Shown here piece after piece: positions 9,935-21,494 of a stretch of 64,000 nt of DNA. The DNA lies in contig CAICTM010000003.1 of NCBI GenBank assembly GCA_903772945.1, positions 186,001 to 250,000 on the forward strand, read 5' to 3'. The notes under the pieces are model-generated. The model ran no database searches and was not told the origin of the DNA. It saw only the letters and a program-made list of their open reading frames with translations. The position numbers were made by a program, and so were the translations under genes. This stretch comes from Seminavis robusta. Its lineage: Eukaryota > Bacillariophyta > Bacillariophyceae > Naviculales > Naviculaceae. Numbering within the stretch: position 1 is the stretch's first letter; each line of letters starts with the position of its first letter.

Positions 9935-12582
9935 ATGTGTTCTTCTGATGATAATGAGATGAAGCAAGGTCCAGGGATCGCTAGTGATGATGTTTGTGGC
10001 CGTGTCCGGACCTCAGAAGACCAAGAGGACGATGGTCTGTCTTCTACCCCTGCCATCGACAGTGTAGGTGGTGGTGCATGTACCGGTAATAGTATGGCTT
10101 CAGGAGCACGAGACGATGACAGTGACAGACTTGAGGACCACTCAGACTGTGAAATCCTCAAGGCAATTGAAAAACATTACCAGGATTTGGCCTCACCTTC
10201 AGATCCATATCCATATCCTGAACCTCAGCCTGATCTTACCAGTGCCAATCCTACTGAGAGCAGCAGGTCCAAGGCGTCCGAGCCAAAACTAAAGGCAAAT
10301 GATCTTCCTGACCATTATCGAGCTCTCAAGGGACAGGGACTACAAGCAAGTGCTCAAGCTGATACCGGTAGCTTCACCGGTAGCATCAAGTCTCCATCCG
10401 AGCAAGAACCAAGAGCTGCCCTCACCAAGGGACCGGCAAGCACATATCAAGAGCAAGGAAAGGCAACCAGCGTTCCCGTCAGAAATGGTTCTGATGGACA
10501 CGCTACCGGTATTGCTAACGGCAACACTTCTGTGCTTCCTGATCAAAGGAGTTTGGGGCAACCTGCCATCTCTACGGCTACTACCGTGTCATTGCCAGGT
10601 GCTTATGCAGTGGCTCCACCATCTGCAGACACTGTTACAACGGATTCCTCGGATGATGAAGCAGGGAATCTTCACCAAGAGGAAAACCAGTTGGATCTAC
10701 TAGAGTCTGGGTTGCCCGTTACATCCAATGGACGCACTGAACCAGAACCAGCAACAATCGACCAAGCAGGTCTCGTGGTGGCACACATGGTTCATGTGGA
10801 CGACGAGAACCAGAGGATCCAAAGCCTGCCACGAGCTACCCTCGAAGAACGGACGGTGGCAGCATCCAACGACTCGCCAGACGGACAGAAAGAGAATCGA
10901 CAATTCTGCATACATCATTCCCGACGATGCGTGGCAAGTATCACCATCTTCACCCTGATCTTTATTGGGATTGTCCTTATAGCCGTGCTCGTTGTAAAGA
11001 ACGATGATGACAAGTCCAAATCCAAATCCTACCGTGATACGAATGCCAATGCCACTATCATGACAACGAAAGAATTCATCATGAGTATCCTGCCTAACTA
11101 CACTCGTCACGAAGTACTAATGGCAGCAGAAACACCACTCTCTGATGACGACGTTTTCAACATGGCGACACCGCAAGCCAAAGCTCTCGATTGGATCCTC
11201 CAAGATCCCTTTTTGAACACATATCTGCCAAATCGCAATCATGATTCAGCCACAATATCCTCGAATCAATACCATCAGCGATTCTTCCAACGGTTCGCCT
11301 TGGCTACGATCTACCATGCAACAAATGGTCCCAACTGGCAAAATAATCAAAGCTGGCTTTCCTATGACGTTCATGAATGTCATTGGTTCGCCAAGAATTC
11401 GTTTGCCTTTGATCAACCACCAGACAATCAAATGACATACATGAAAGACTACCATGAATTGATTCATCGAAATCCATGCGAGTTGCCGTACCAGGAGTCA
11501 AACGCCACGACCGCCCAAGGCAATCGTAACCCGTACAAGCATTTGTGGTTGCACACGAACGAGCTCGATGGGACGCTGCCGTTGGAACTCTACTGGCTGA
11601 CATCCTTACGGAGCCTCAGTCTGTATTCCAATGACAAGTTGCACGGATCCCTGTCATCTCACATTGGCCAGCTCTCGAATCTAGAAGCCATCGCCATTGC
11701 CTACAATAGCATGACGGGAAGCCTTCCCACAGCCCTCGGGGCATTGACCAAACTACATTTCTTGGCGGCGTTACATAATCAATTCACTGGCATAGTACCA
11801 AGTGAACTCGGGTTGCTGCATCGAACCTTGCAGTCCGTGTTCGTGGATGGAAGTAGTCTGACGGGGACCATCCCTGACGAGCTCTACGATTTGACCCTTC
11901 TCAAAACCATGTATTTGTCGAACAACCAACTCGCGGGAACTATCTCAGCTCGGATTGGACAACTCACCAACATGTGGGACTTTCAACTTCAAGGAAACCG
12001 ACTCAAAGGGACGGTACGTTTGAAGCAAATGTGCAAGCAAGGACTAGCGACAGTGCTTTGGTTTACTAACTCTCTGTTGATCCTTTGCGCGATTACAGAT
12101 ACCCTCTCAAGCGGGACAACTTCAGTCATTGAAGCGCCTCATGTTGTACGAGAATGATCTCACCGGGACACTCTGCACCTAACTTGGCATGCTTTCTGAA
12201 CGGTTCTTGGTTCTCGACGTTCACGACAATCTTCTGACTGGTCCTCTTCCTTCCGAACTTGGACTGTTGCGGGGTCCCACCCTTCAGTTTCACCTTCAAG
12301 ATAACAAGCTTTCAGGGACCATTCACGAAGAGATCACCAGCAACCTCTTTGGCCAAATGATAACTTGGAACAGTTCGGGAAACACGGAACTGTCGTACCC
12401 CGGCAAGCACGAAGATTCCAACGATAGTGACGAACACCAGCTCCCTCTGGACTCGTGTTGGGTCAATTCAACATTTTTTGCAGGTGGACTGTCCCCTCAT
12501 CGTGTACACACACTTGTCTATTTCATGCTGGCATTGCAGTTGCGCCTGTCCTCTTGGTGCGAACGCAACGACAATGCCATGA
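9935..12582 (+). CDS. Leucine-rich-repeat membrane protein, interrupted by one in-frame stop
   Basis: Exon 1 (9935-12013) encodes a long acidic Ser/Pro-rich N-terminus, one membrane helix (about residues 331-355), and an extracellular region with plant-type LRRs of the LTGxIPxELGxL pattern from about residue 530. A phase 0 intron at 12014-12098 (GTACGT donor, TACTAAC branch-like site, TTACAG acceptor) is followed by more LRRs. In exon 2 a TAA at 12180-12182 sits where the repeat consensus has ...TGTLPTELG; the repeats resume in the same frame to about 12390. A Cys-rich tail typical of such proteins (VDCPLIV... then C-x2-C-x-C-x-C) is found in another frame from 12484 to a stop at 12582, after a plausible TTTTTTGCAG acceptor. 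Either a recent pseudogene or a truncated allele; the 3' exon structure is unresolved. Confidence 0.65.
12014..12098 (+). other. Intron in LRR gene
   Basis: GTACGT donor, TACTAAC at 12064-12070, acceptor GATTACAG; 85 nt, phase 0. Splicing joins two halves of an LRR unit in register. Confidence 0.75.
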
Positions 12583-13126
12583 ACGCACGAGTCGAGTCTA
12601 TTTACATTCATGCAGCTTCTTGGCACGGCAATGAGAGGAATCAAGGTCGTCACAACTACGACATTGCAGAATGGCGCGCACAATGCACACAGCCGCACAC
12701 AACCCTTGAATCTCCACTTTGCCAAACACGAAAGTACAGTGTACGCCCAAGAAGACGGCGACTACCCAGTTTGATCCGTGGCGATTGGGAGCAGCGTACA
12801 GGTATGCATAGACCTGAACTCAAACAAGATGGCCGCGCAGTGTGCTTGTGCACGATACTACAGCTATCATATATATGCATACCGGTATGGTGACAGACTT
12901 CGTGGATGAACCCGTTAGTTATTTTTGATTTAAAGATACTACTGGCGAGTTCATCTAATGTTTTTTGTTCCTTTCCTCGTTCACATTGTGTTGGTCTTTG
13001 TCTTTTGTTTCTGTTTCTCATTTGAGTGTATATTCCAGTTTGCCTTGATTTGTATGTTGTTCTTTCTGTGGATGGTGCTTCTCAAATAGGAGTATCAACA
13101 GCACCGATTCAATTCTTCCAACACAC

Positions 13127-13834
13127 TTACTCCTGCGGAGGAGCGTTCAAACGGCGAGTGCAGGAAGAGCAAAAGGAGCATTCAGCGTCACAAGCAGTGT
13201 CGCACTTATCAGAAGCGCAGACGACCTCCGTCGAGACAGAGACGCAGTTAGAGGACACGGAGCACGTGGTCGTGATGGAATCATTGCCACTGCCTTCCGC
13301 ACAGGACGCAGAGGCAGAGCAGGACCAGCAATTGGCACCATTGGCAACTTTGACCGTGTAGGTGCCAAAGTTGGACAATCCCTGACCGCTAATGGGGCAC
13401 TGGGCGCTGCCGATGACGGGAGTGGGCATGCAAACACCATCCGAAGTGAATCCCACAGAAAGATTGTCGCAGTTTTGCTGTCCAGAGCAGGTAACCTTGT
13501 TCCTTCCTTGGGTATCTCCACAGAAATAAGATTGGTCCTCGATGATCGCCTTCACCTCCGACTTGGTAATAGAGGTGCCGACATCATCGACAACGCAGTC
13601 GAGAGACTGACCACACTTGTAGCACGCCATGTTGAGTTCGACGAAGCCATCGCAAGTTCCTTGGGGGGCGAATCCACAAGCTTCACTGGAAGCCAGTTCG
13701 GGGTCGTAGACATACTCGTCGTACATACCCGAGCCGGCATACACTTCAACACAAGCACAAGCGCACCCGGCCTTGACGGAAGGGAGAGCTGCAACAACAA
13801 TAAGAGCAATGACGGAGACGATTTTGAGCTTCAT
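13127..13834 (-). CDS. Secreted cysteine-rich protein, unrecognised
   Basis: 235 aa starting with a textbook signal peptide (MKLKIVSVIALIVVAALPSVKA). The mature part has over 20 Cys in clusters (CACAC at the start, CYKCGQSLDC, CWSCSASASC, CDTACDAECSFCSSC near the end), suggesting a disulfide-rich extracellular or frustule-associated protein. It has no membrane anchor. The last residues RRLNAPPQE are basic then polar. A second secreted Cys-containing protein with a related start (MKL..., CPC) lies at 25764. No known domain recognised. Confidence 0.7.
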   Translation of the reverse strand: MKLKIVSVIALIVVAALPSVKAGCACACVEVYAGSGMYDEYVYDPELASSEACGFAPQGTCDGFVELNMACYKCGQSLDCVVDDVGTSITKSEVKAIIEDQSYFCGDTQGRNKVTCSGQQNCDNLSVGFTSDGVCMPTPVIGSAQCPISGQGLSNFGTYTVKVANGANCWSCSASASCAEGSGNDSITTTCSVSSNCVSVSTEVVCASDKCDTACDAECSFCSSCTRRLNAPPQE

Positions 13835-14997
13835 GGTGAACGTAATGGGGTTGGTTGACTGGAACCAAAGCAGAGAAGGAGAAAACGTGAGTGGTCATGG
13901 TGTGCAGTTGGAACACGACAAATCCCATCATCGGGTTCGCTCATCATTGTGCTGATAATCACCTTTGAAAAAGAAGAGATGCTTTTGCTTCTGTTTTTGC
14001 TTTCAGCTTTTGCGTCAAGGCGATTTGTGAGACTGATCAGCTTGTTCCATTTTGATGCAGCAATCCTTCTCCAAAACTTGGATCTTTTGCTCGGTGCATC
14101 TCGGCGAAGAGATTGAGGATCCAAGCATCATGCTGGGACCCATTCCGCCGTCATTGGTTGGCCTATTCCTCCGATAGCCTGCTCTTGAGTATCGAGAAGG
14201 CGCCTTGTAGGCTTATTATCGCTCTATAACCCAAAGCTGGTTGCTGGGCGACTCAGAGCTCGTGCGTATCGAATGGCTGTGCCTTTACCTGACAGAAACA
14301 CCAGCTCAGTATGTAGTCTCTCTACCTAGCTAGAGGTCGACTTCTGCTTGAGTCGAAGCTATGTGCTCTTCCGGTATCATAGCATTCTCTTTCGTTCATA
14401 TTGGCCTATCACTGAAAAATCCAACTTACTGAGTCGCTTGTAGCTCTTGTGTTGTTGCTTGCATTGGCTCAACAAAGCGGATGCGGAATTCTCGCTCGAG
14501 GAACAGCTACTAGCTAGTATTTAACCAGTTTAGTATTGGCGTCCATTTTTGCTCTAGCTAGCTAGAGCTACTGGTACAGGTAGGGTCGATCGGCGGGGGC
14601 ATAAAAAGGGAAATACTGGTACTAGTACTCCGCAACGATTCGATTCAGATGCAGAACACTAAATCCTACGGAACTTGGAACTGTTTGAGGAATCTCTTCT
14701 TAAAAATCTGTGTGTTGCGGTTGTTATGTTCAAGGCTCTTCTCCAAACTGTCCAGTGTCCAGAGCAAGAGTTGTCAACTTGTCATCATTTATTTACTGAA
14801 AGTGCGACGAAACAATGTTTATCGTCCTGTGCTGCTTTTGTACCACTATTGTAAAAGGATTCGATTTCTTGACGGAAAGAAATATTACTGCCTATGTAAG
14901 AGCGACTCAGTGCTTATGTCACTCGTACGTGTACTACCGGTACTCAGAACTCAGTATTAATCAGTACTGAGTAATTATTTGCACTGCTGAATAAAAG

Positions 14998-15036
14998 CGA
15001 CCGGTACCGGTACCGGTACTGTACCGGTACACTGTA
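14998..15036. repeat. Tandem ACCGGT palindrome cluster
   Basis: Four ACCGGT units in about 36 bases, each embedded in TACCGGTAC-type palindromes; the densest occurrence of the window's dominant palindrome. Confidence 0.8.
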
Positions 15037-15693
15037 GCAGGCGATGACTGCTACGCTAGCTACATGTAGCACTGTTGTGCTGAGCAGCTGAAGCAATGCG
15101 AGCTACTCTAGATCTACACTGTACGGATTTTCTTGTAGACAACCGGAACATGTACCGGTATGGGAAGCAGGCGCAACGCCACGCATTGGAGCCTTGGACT
15201 GGACTATGGATGGAATGGAACAAGAGCCTTCAAATTGGACGTTCCTCGTACTCGTCCTCTGGAGTTTTGAGGCTGCCGGTATGCATCGGTGAACGGAAGT
15301 AAGGGTTTTCCCGCTTTCAACGAAATTTTTGAGCCTGTAATTGTATGCTGGTACTAGTACTCTTGAGTATATGTATACACTACTACTTGTACCAAGCAAA
15401 GACACCGTCTCCGACTCGACTCAACTTCCAATTCTGGCTTTGCTGAGAAGCCCAAGTTGAACTCACACATACGGTACATGTATAGCTCTTGGAATGATTC
15501 TCAAGCTTTCTCGACACCATCCTCTAGTAGAGTTCGACTGTACCGGCAACTCGAGAATCCTTGAACTTTGAAGTTGCATCGATCCCGTTGAGCCACGTAT
15601 GCATAGCTGCGACGTTTAGCTATGAAGCTCGCACATGCGCTTTGATAGCTCTATCAAGTGCAGCAATGAGAGAGTGTGCTTGACATCTTTTGA

Positions 15694-15720
15694 CAGACTC
15701 GACTCGACTCGACTCGACCC
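15694..15720. repeat. (GACTC)n pentamer array
   Basis: About five consecutive GACTC units. The same pentamer recurs at 16150-16180, 22277-22325 and 26038-26050, always intergenic. Confidence 0.8.
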
Positions 15721-16859
15721 AAGCTTCTATGACAGAGTTCTAGTTGCCTAGTCGAGTGCATATGGCGACGATACCGGTACCCACTGCGTATTGTGTGGTT
15801 TGCTACTGCACTGCGAAGCCTCCATCGGTTCTGACTTGGCTGGATGAAACACTTTCGAGCCGGTTCACCAGCCTGGAGAACTGCAGCTCAGAAACAGGAC
15901 GGCGATACCAATGCTGCTTGGCCGCGAGATGGCTGGCGAGCGATCAATGATGCGAAGTCTTCTCGTTGCTTGGGTATGGTACGTGCATGGACTTTCGGAT
16001 ATATGCTTCAAACGTGGCAGCCTGACCCAGAGGACCGCTCAATACACATGGTATACGGAGTTCGACGGCATAAGCTACGTATTTGATGGTTCCACCTTCT
16101 GACTCCTTCAGCCGCTATTTGCATCGGTAAGGGAATGCATGCCTGCCGGTTCGAGTCGAGTCGCGTCGCGTCGACTCGAGCGAGTGACAGTCGATTCGAT
16201 TGCGGGGCTTGAGTGATGTGTGATAGCATCCAGTAAAGATCCTGCCCTGCAATCAAAGCGTCATTGGGCACCCGTATATGAAGGCCATCGTTTTGGTTGA
16301 AGGGTTTATTGGCCATCACTGGCAGCAGAGCGATCGACGACGGAGCAGTTTGGCGGTCATCGGCTGGTCCTCGCGTCCACGGCAGGTAAGGATGTTCGAT
16401 CAGGCATGTCGAGGTCGAAAAAGGATGGAATCGAATCAAGATATTCCTCTGGAACCGTGGGATGGCCATGTGGTGGCAAAATGGCTCTGGATAAAGGCAG
16501 GTTTGGCATATGGGTGTGCGCACTTCCAAGCTAGCTGGACTTGAAAGGACGTACGATTTCGAAAACAATCGTTTCACGTTACTTGCACTCTACTACTCAC
16601 TACATACGGTACATCTTTAGAAAGAAAGAGACGAGCTGCGTGCGCTCCCGCTGTTTGCATATTCGGGAGGACTTGGCAAGGCAATCTCTGACTTTTTCCG
16701 AAAGGCACTTCGAAATATTCACTCACAAGGATCTTGTCATCATAGAATACTATTAATAGTACCAGTTTTCAACGTCTTCCAACCCACTTATACCAAACTG
16801 TATTTCAATTTTCAAGTGCACTTCATTGTTTCTTCATGCACATTGTTTGTTTGTGCTTT

Positions 16860-17422
16860 TTAGTCAATAAACTCGTATTGCTGCTTCAATTGCGTATCCG
16901 GCATTAATCCCTGAACCAATTTGGTGGATTGTGTTGGCACTGGATTTGGTTGTGGCTGTTTGGTTGGTTCCATGTATGGTTTGTCGGCAGTCCCGGGAGG
17001 TCCTTGCCAAGGATCTTGCCACCCTGGAATCCTTTTGACTGGTTGTGGCTGCTGCTGCTGCTGCTGCTGAGTCACTGGCTGCGCACTGTCTGTAGCGGTA
17101 GGTGGAGCGGGATTACTATTGGGATTTCCCGGTGGTAACTGTCGGTCGGTAGGATTTGTGGGTTTGTGGGTTGCTTGTTTTGCTGCTTGGGTGAATTAAA
17201 CTTTGTATTGGTCTCTAGCAGTGCCCATTCATCTGCCATTCGTTCAAAGGAATCATCTGCCTTCATCCATCGCCCAGTCCGAGTACCGGTAAGTGATGGG
17301 ATGCATGCAATTCCAACAGGCGAGGCTGGTACCAGTACCGGTATCTGTAGCAATCTTGGCTGAAAGGAAGCTCCCAGCCATGGACTCCATAAGAGCAGAA
17401 AGGATAGTCGACAAAGAGACAT
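16860..17422 (-). CDS. Secreted Pro/Gln-rich protein, frame broken by 8-bp tandem duplication
   Basis: The N-terminal frame starts at ATG 17422 with a signal peptide and a GAS|FQP site that resembles the ASAF motif of diatom plastid presequences, then a short conserved-looking helix (MKADDSFERMADEWALLE). The frame then runs out of register, while a Pro/Gln/Asn-rich second frame (LPPGNPNSNPAPP ... QQQQQQQ ... IPGWQDPWQGPPG) continues to a stop at 16860. The switch coincides with a perfect 8-bp tandem repeat (CCCACAAA twice on this strand, plus-strand about 17155-17171). With a single copy the two frames are continuous, giving roughly 180 aa. So this is a recently frame-shifted gene, an allelic repeat-number difference, or an assembly error. 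Function unknown. Confidence 0.5.
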
Positions 17423-17876
17423 AGTATGCTGGGATGGTATTATTAATGCGGCTGAGGTCTAGCTAGTAGAGTAACTCATCCATCCATAGCATGGTATCCA
17501 ACAAGCAACAACCTGGAGTCTGTCTGCGGATCTTCTTATTGACAGCCTTTTGGGAACCACAACAAAAGATCTAACTGAGAAAGGGATAGAGATATCAGTT
17601 TTGGCCAATTTGAGACGCTCCTGAATGTCTATAATTACTTCTGACGTCAGAGTCCTGGGGTTTCTGTTTCTGATTTAACTGACATGGGAAACCCGTGACT
17701 GAGGAACTCCTACCAAACAGTGCACGCGTACTGGCTAGTAAGATGTACCGGGCTCGATCCGCGATACCAGACGCCACAATTTCGCATCACAAACCTCTCA
17801 TAAACCATCAGCCAAGCTCCCTCCCTCCCTCCCTCTTCCGTCGATCTGCTGAGTATTTTATTCCAGATCAATTGAG
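17423..17876. other. Intergenic between divergent genes
   Basis: Likely shared promoter space for the Pro/Gln-rich protein (minus) and the exostosin (plus). A CCCT-rich tract lies at about 17818-17836. No gene seen. Confidence 0.4.
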
Positions 17877-19616
17877 ATGACGATGATGACGATGATGAAG
17901 AAGAAGTTGAAGCAGAAGGGCATAGTGATAGTGGCTGGCCTGGTGATAGCGTTGGGGAAGATCTTTTTGGAGGGACCTTTCATCAAAGCCTCTCTGATCA
18001 ATCTATTGGCCATTAACACGGGTACCGGTATTGCAGATGAATTACCTGAAGAGCTCCTACATACACATATAGATGTACCGGTACCATCAGAGTCTGTGCC
18101 AGTTACTACCACTACCGGTACTGCTATGTATACATCTACCGGTACACCAAACACTACTTCAGTGGATACAAATGAGATGAGACTGCTGGAGGCTCCATCT
18201 TCCGTTATTCCAGAAGAAGTACCTGAAGTACCTGAAGCACCTGAAGAGCATATACCATCAGATGCAGAGTCTGTGCAAGTTCCCAGCACTACTACTAGTA
18301 TGCATACCGCTATGCATAGTTCAATAGACAGAGATGAGTTGAAACTGTTGGAAGTGCCATTTTACATCTACGAGGAATTGCTGTTGACGAATGCTACCGT
18401 TGGCAAACACAATGAGAAGCAGAAGCAGTATACCCTTGAGCGTTGGATGGAGGAGAGAGAAGTGAAGCACACAGACGACTACTGGTGGGTTCAAGCAGCG
18501 CTGAAGCACCGGATGCGCACACTCGACCCAGCCAAAGCCAAGCTTTTCTTGGTTCCAACCTTGGTGAATGAAATTTACGATCAGGCCATTTGGGTCAAGT
18601 TGGGTCTATGCGATCACGACGACAGGTGCAATTTGAAACTGCTACAACACGCCAATGACGTATTGGGCAAGTCTCCGTGGTTCCAACGATCCAAGGGCAG
18701 AGATCACATTGTCGTAGCCAGTCACTACATGACCTACAACAGTGCCAGGGGCTTCAAACACATTGCCCATTGCAACGTTATTGGACTCGAAAAGTACCGA
18801 TGGAACCATCCGGATCGATTGTTCTTGCCCAACACGTACGTGGGAACTGCCTGTACCGACGGACAATCCAACAAAACACACGATTTCACAATGATTGCCA
18901 CCATCAAACCACACTTTAAGGATCGACAATACATCTGCAAGGCACTCCAAAAGAAGAAGAAGAAGAAACGAAACGCTATTGAATTGTCCGTATCCACGTG
19001 TGGAAAAGGCAACCAATGTCCCGCACTGGCACAAGCCAAAATGGGATTCCACGTCAAGGGAGACTCCTACGGCAGCAATAGACTCATTGACACCATTCTA
19101 TCCGGAACGGTCCCCATCTTTACATCGCAACAACAGTACCACATACTACCAACGTGGATTGATTGGGAGGCACTCTCCTTCTTTGCCGATCCCAACCAGC
19201 ACCGACAACACACTTTTCTACAAAGATTACAACAATTTGCTACAAACACCAAAAGGTACGAACAAAAACGAAAATTCGTCAATGACAATCGAGCATTACT
19301 GGATTGGAGAAACACACCATCCATCCCTTTTGAACACTACATGTACGCCTTTGCACGTTCCATAATGCCCGAACTGCAACCACAAAAACAGGCACCGCCC
19401 CAATTTTCCGCGCTCTGGCTCGAGGCAGTCGAAGACTTGCGACCCATTCGACGGCCCACGGTATTTTGTGACCAGTCCGAAATCCACTCGTGTCGATCGT
19501 GTGGTGGTTCCCAGAAAACTTGTCACGGACAATGTCAATGGTGTGCCAAGGGGGTGGTGGGGGAACCATCGACCGAGGGAACGTGTGCCAACTTTTACGA
19601 AGAGACGTGTGCCTGA
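17877..19616 (+). CDS. Exostosin-like glycosyltransferase (GT47 family)
   Basis: 579 aa, single exon. Type II topology: Lys-rich start, membrane anchor (about residues 16-31), a Thr/Pro/Glu-rich stem (to about 155), then an exostosin domain beginning VPFYIYEELLL. The conserved GT47 block GDSYGSNRLIDTILSGTVPIF (about 393-413) and the preceding ASHYM and FTMIATIKPHFKDRQYICKAL segments are clear. A short Cys-rich C-terminus (CDQSEIHSCRSCGG...CHGQCQWC, about 545-579) is appended. Expected role: Golgi synthesis of extracellular or wall polysaccharide; donor sugar unknown. The stem coding sequence contains several TACCGGTA palindromes that translate to Thr-Gly or Val-Pro pairs. Confidence 0.85.
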   Translation: MTMMTMMKKKLKQKGIVIVAGLVIALGKIFLEGPFIKASLINLLAINTGTGIADELPEELLHTHIDVPVPSESVPVTTTTGTAMYTSTGTPNTTSVDTNEMRLLEAPSSVIPEEVPEVPEAPEEHIPSDAESVQVPSTTTSMHTAMHSSIDRDELKLLEVPFYIYEELLLTNATVGKHNEKQKQYTLERWMEEREVKHTDDYWWVQAALKHRMRTLDPAKAKLFLVPTLVNEIYDQAIWVKLGLCDHDDRCNLKLLQHANDVLGKSPWFQRSKGRDHIVVASHYMTYNSARGFKHIAHCNVIGLEKYRWNHPDRLFLPNTYVGTACTDGQSNKTHDFTMIATIKPHFKDRQYICKALQKKKKKKRNAIELSVSTCGKGNQCPALAQAKMGFHVKGDSYGSNRLIDTILSGTVPIFTSQQQYHILPTWIDWEALSFFADPNQHRQHTFLQRLQQFATNTKRYEQKRKFVNDNRALLDWRNTPSIPFEHYMYAFARSIMPELQPQKQAPPQFSALWLEAVEDLRPIRRPTVFCDQSEIHSCRSCGGSQKTCHGQCQWCAKGVVGEPSTEGTCANFYEETCA

Positions 19617-19747
19617 TTGATTGATGCACGAAATTTTGTACATGTATGTGTACTGTAGACTAACAAAAAAGGAAGCTTTTGCCAGCTATAGGAAACTGCT
19701 CTCTTTGAAATGTGTACTGGTAACTTTATATAGCAGTTGACGCTACT

Positions 19748-19956
19748 GGTAGCCAGCTAGCTCTACAACGCCGTGATCTATGCAGTCGGCTCCCGTTGCT
19801 TCTTCCTCGGTTTGATTTGGCATGTATGTAGTCAAATTGGATCTCCTCATGCCCCACGAGTCTCTACTTAGTTGGTTCTTGGTCGGGCTCATGGTCAGTC
19901 GGTGGTTCCCTGCTTGAGCTATGAATCATGGTCGGTAGCCAGCTAGCTCTACAACG
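19748..19956. repeat. 23-bp direct repeat pair
   Basis: GGTAGCCAGCTAGCTCTACA followed by ACG occurs at 19748-19770 and again at 19934-19956. The right copy contains the last codons (ELAGYR) of the kinase-like gene on the minus strand, so its 3' end may be a duplication product. Confidence 0.75.
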
Positions 19957-20883
19957 TCGGCCCTCAAAGTTGCCAAAAATTGCAGCCAATTGATGGTTGA
20001 CTGCCGCTTCTCCTCTATGAATGCACGATACTCACGTCGCTGTTGCAAAAACCCAGTGAAAATTCGAATCATTTGTTCCAGGAGGACAGTGGCCTCTGTT
20101 GTTGCAGCCGCGACGTCATTACCTTGGCTGCATTGCAGAGCCATGACTCGTGCCAACTCAAGTTTGGATCGCTCTAGAGTATCAAGGACGCTCTCGTAAT
20201 AGGCAATCATTGGATCGAACTTTGCCTGGATGCTCCTACATCGAGCCATCTTCTGATCGGATGACGCGTTTCTTATGTAGTCATCACCACCGAATGCAGC
20301 AGTCTCAGCGATTCCTTCATCTTGGAGGGGTTCGTAGAGGTTTTCCCAAGCGTCTTCCGAAAGACGAACAATAGCGTCTTCGGTAAGGACGACTTCATTC
20401 TCTACGGTCACGAGATGCAAATACTGTTCGTCTTCGTAGACGTCAACGAGTCCGACAGTGCTGTCACGTTTGTGTTTGACTTGTTGGTGAAAGATGATTT
20501 CTCGTTTGAAAATCTCAATTTCGGGTGCGTTCTTCTTCTCGACGGATTTGAGAGAGCACAATTTTCCCGTTTCACGATGCTTGCATTTTCGGACAGTGCC
20601 GGAGAGACCTAGAAGGTTTACCGCTGGTTCTTTGTCGTCAATGAGGTAGCTGGCGTATATGACAATACATGTATAACAAAGCAAGAAAAGAATGGTAAGA
20701 AAATAATAAATATCAAAGAAATTATGGACCATTTTCTAGACTAGACTATCTGCCGCCAATCAATCAATCTGTGCATACATGTACTCACTTGACGCTGACA
20801 TCCATACGAGACGCGGTGACCATGGGACGGGGTCCATTGCGAATTGCAAGTGCGCCATTGTCTACACCTCCAGCATCCCCCAT
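19926..20883 (-). CDS. Protein kinase N-lobe fused to a helical domain
   Basis: Two exons: 20789-20883 (ATG at 20883) and 19926-20649, with a GT-AG intron 20650-20788 (GTGAGT donor, CGCCAG acceptor). The joined frame closes at 272 aa. The spliced junction reads VSVNYLIDDKEPA, then a kinase start: GLSGTVRKCKHRETGKLCSL with ATP-binding Lys (SLK) and the alphaC Glu (FKREIIFHQQVKH), up to the beta5 strand (YLHLVTV). No catalytic loop (HRD), DFG or C-lobe follows. Instead residues about 140-272 form a helical, possibly coiled-coil segment (RSIQAKFDPMIAYYESVLDTLERSKLEL...). As written it cannot be an active kinase; it could be a regulatory chimera or a truncated remnant. Confidence 0.6.
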
Positions 20884-21494
20884 TGCGGTTGTTTGCTGTG
20901 GTTGGGGTTCTCGATTTGGCCGAAAGATCAATTGTGAGCTTTGGATATTTTTTGCGTCGAAGCAGAGAAGGCGAACTGCTGTTGACGTCACTAATGTGAC
21001 TCGACTCAGCCTGGGTGGTTGCCAAGAACCCTTCCGAAGGGCACGGAAGGAAGGGCATGGAATTGATCCGGACAATGGCGCATGGCGACAGTCCACTCGG
21101 CTAGCTAGTTACGAAGTACAGTACATGTACTAGTACCACTAGTAGCTATAGCAGCACTAGCTAGCTAGCTACTGGAGTAGTAGCCAGCTAAACAGTACCG
21201 GTACCGTACGACGGTACCGGTAAAAGGAAAGGCGATGTGACGAGAAAAGAAAAAATGGACACCAGCCACACGAAGGTTTTGTTCAATACTTTTAGCTTTA
21301 CTCTACTAGTATCATACCAGTAACTGCAATGTATCAAGCTAACACCACCACCTCCTCCGTCTATGCAGCGGCTACTCCTTTGAAGCAAGACGGCTCCACC
21401 ATGATCACGACAGGAAAGGCTGCTATTGTTTGATATGGCTGACGGAAACAGCAAGGTGGATCACGAGATGATGCACGGAAAATGGCCACGACAA
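20884..21494. other. Intergenic, no gene seen
   Basis: The frame of the kinase-like first exon stays open upstream to about 21096 without an ATG (GTG only). Palindromes TACATGTAC, ACTAGT and ACCGGTACCG cluster at 21110-21230. Confidence 0.4.

Larger units (their letters stand above)
13835..16859. other. 3-kb intergenic region, repeat-rich
   Basis: No gene supported. Holds an ACCGGT tandem cluster (15000-15035), runs of GACTC pentamers (15695-15718; 16150-16180), TACATGTA and CTAGCTAG palindromes. Open frames such as 16278-16544 lack recognisable composition and overlap antisense frames equally long. The region just above 13834 is the promoter of the Cys-rich protein. Confidence 0.5.

Noticed and set aside
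16278-16544. Small plus-strand ORF in the 3-kb gap
   Set aside because: Equally long frames exist on the other strand (16008-16577) and neither has recognisable protein features.
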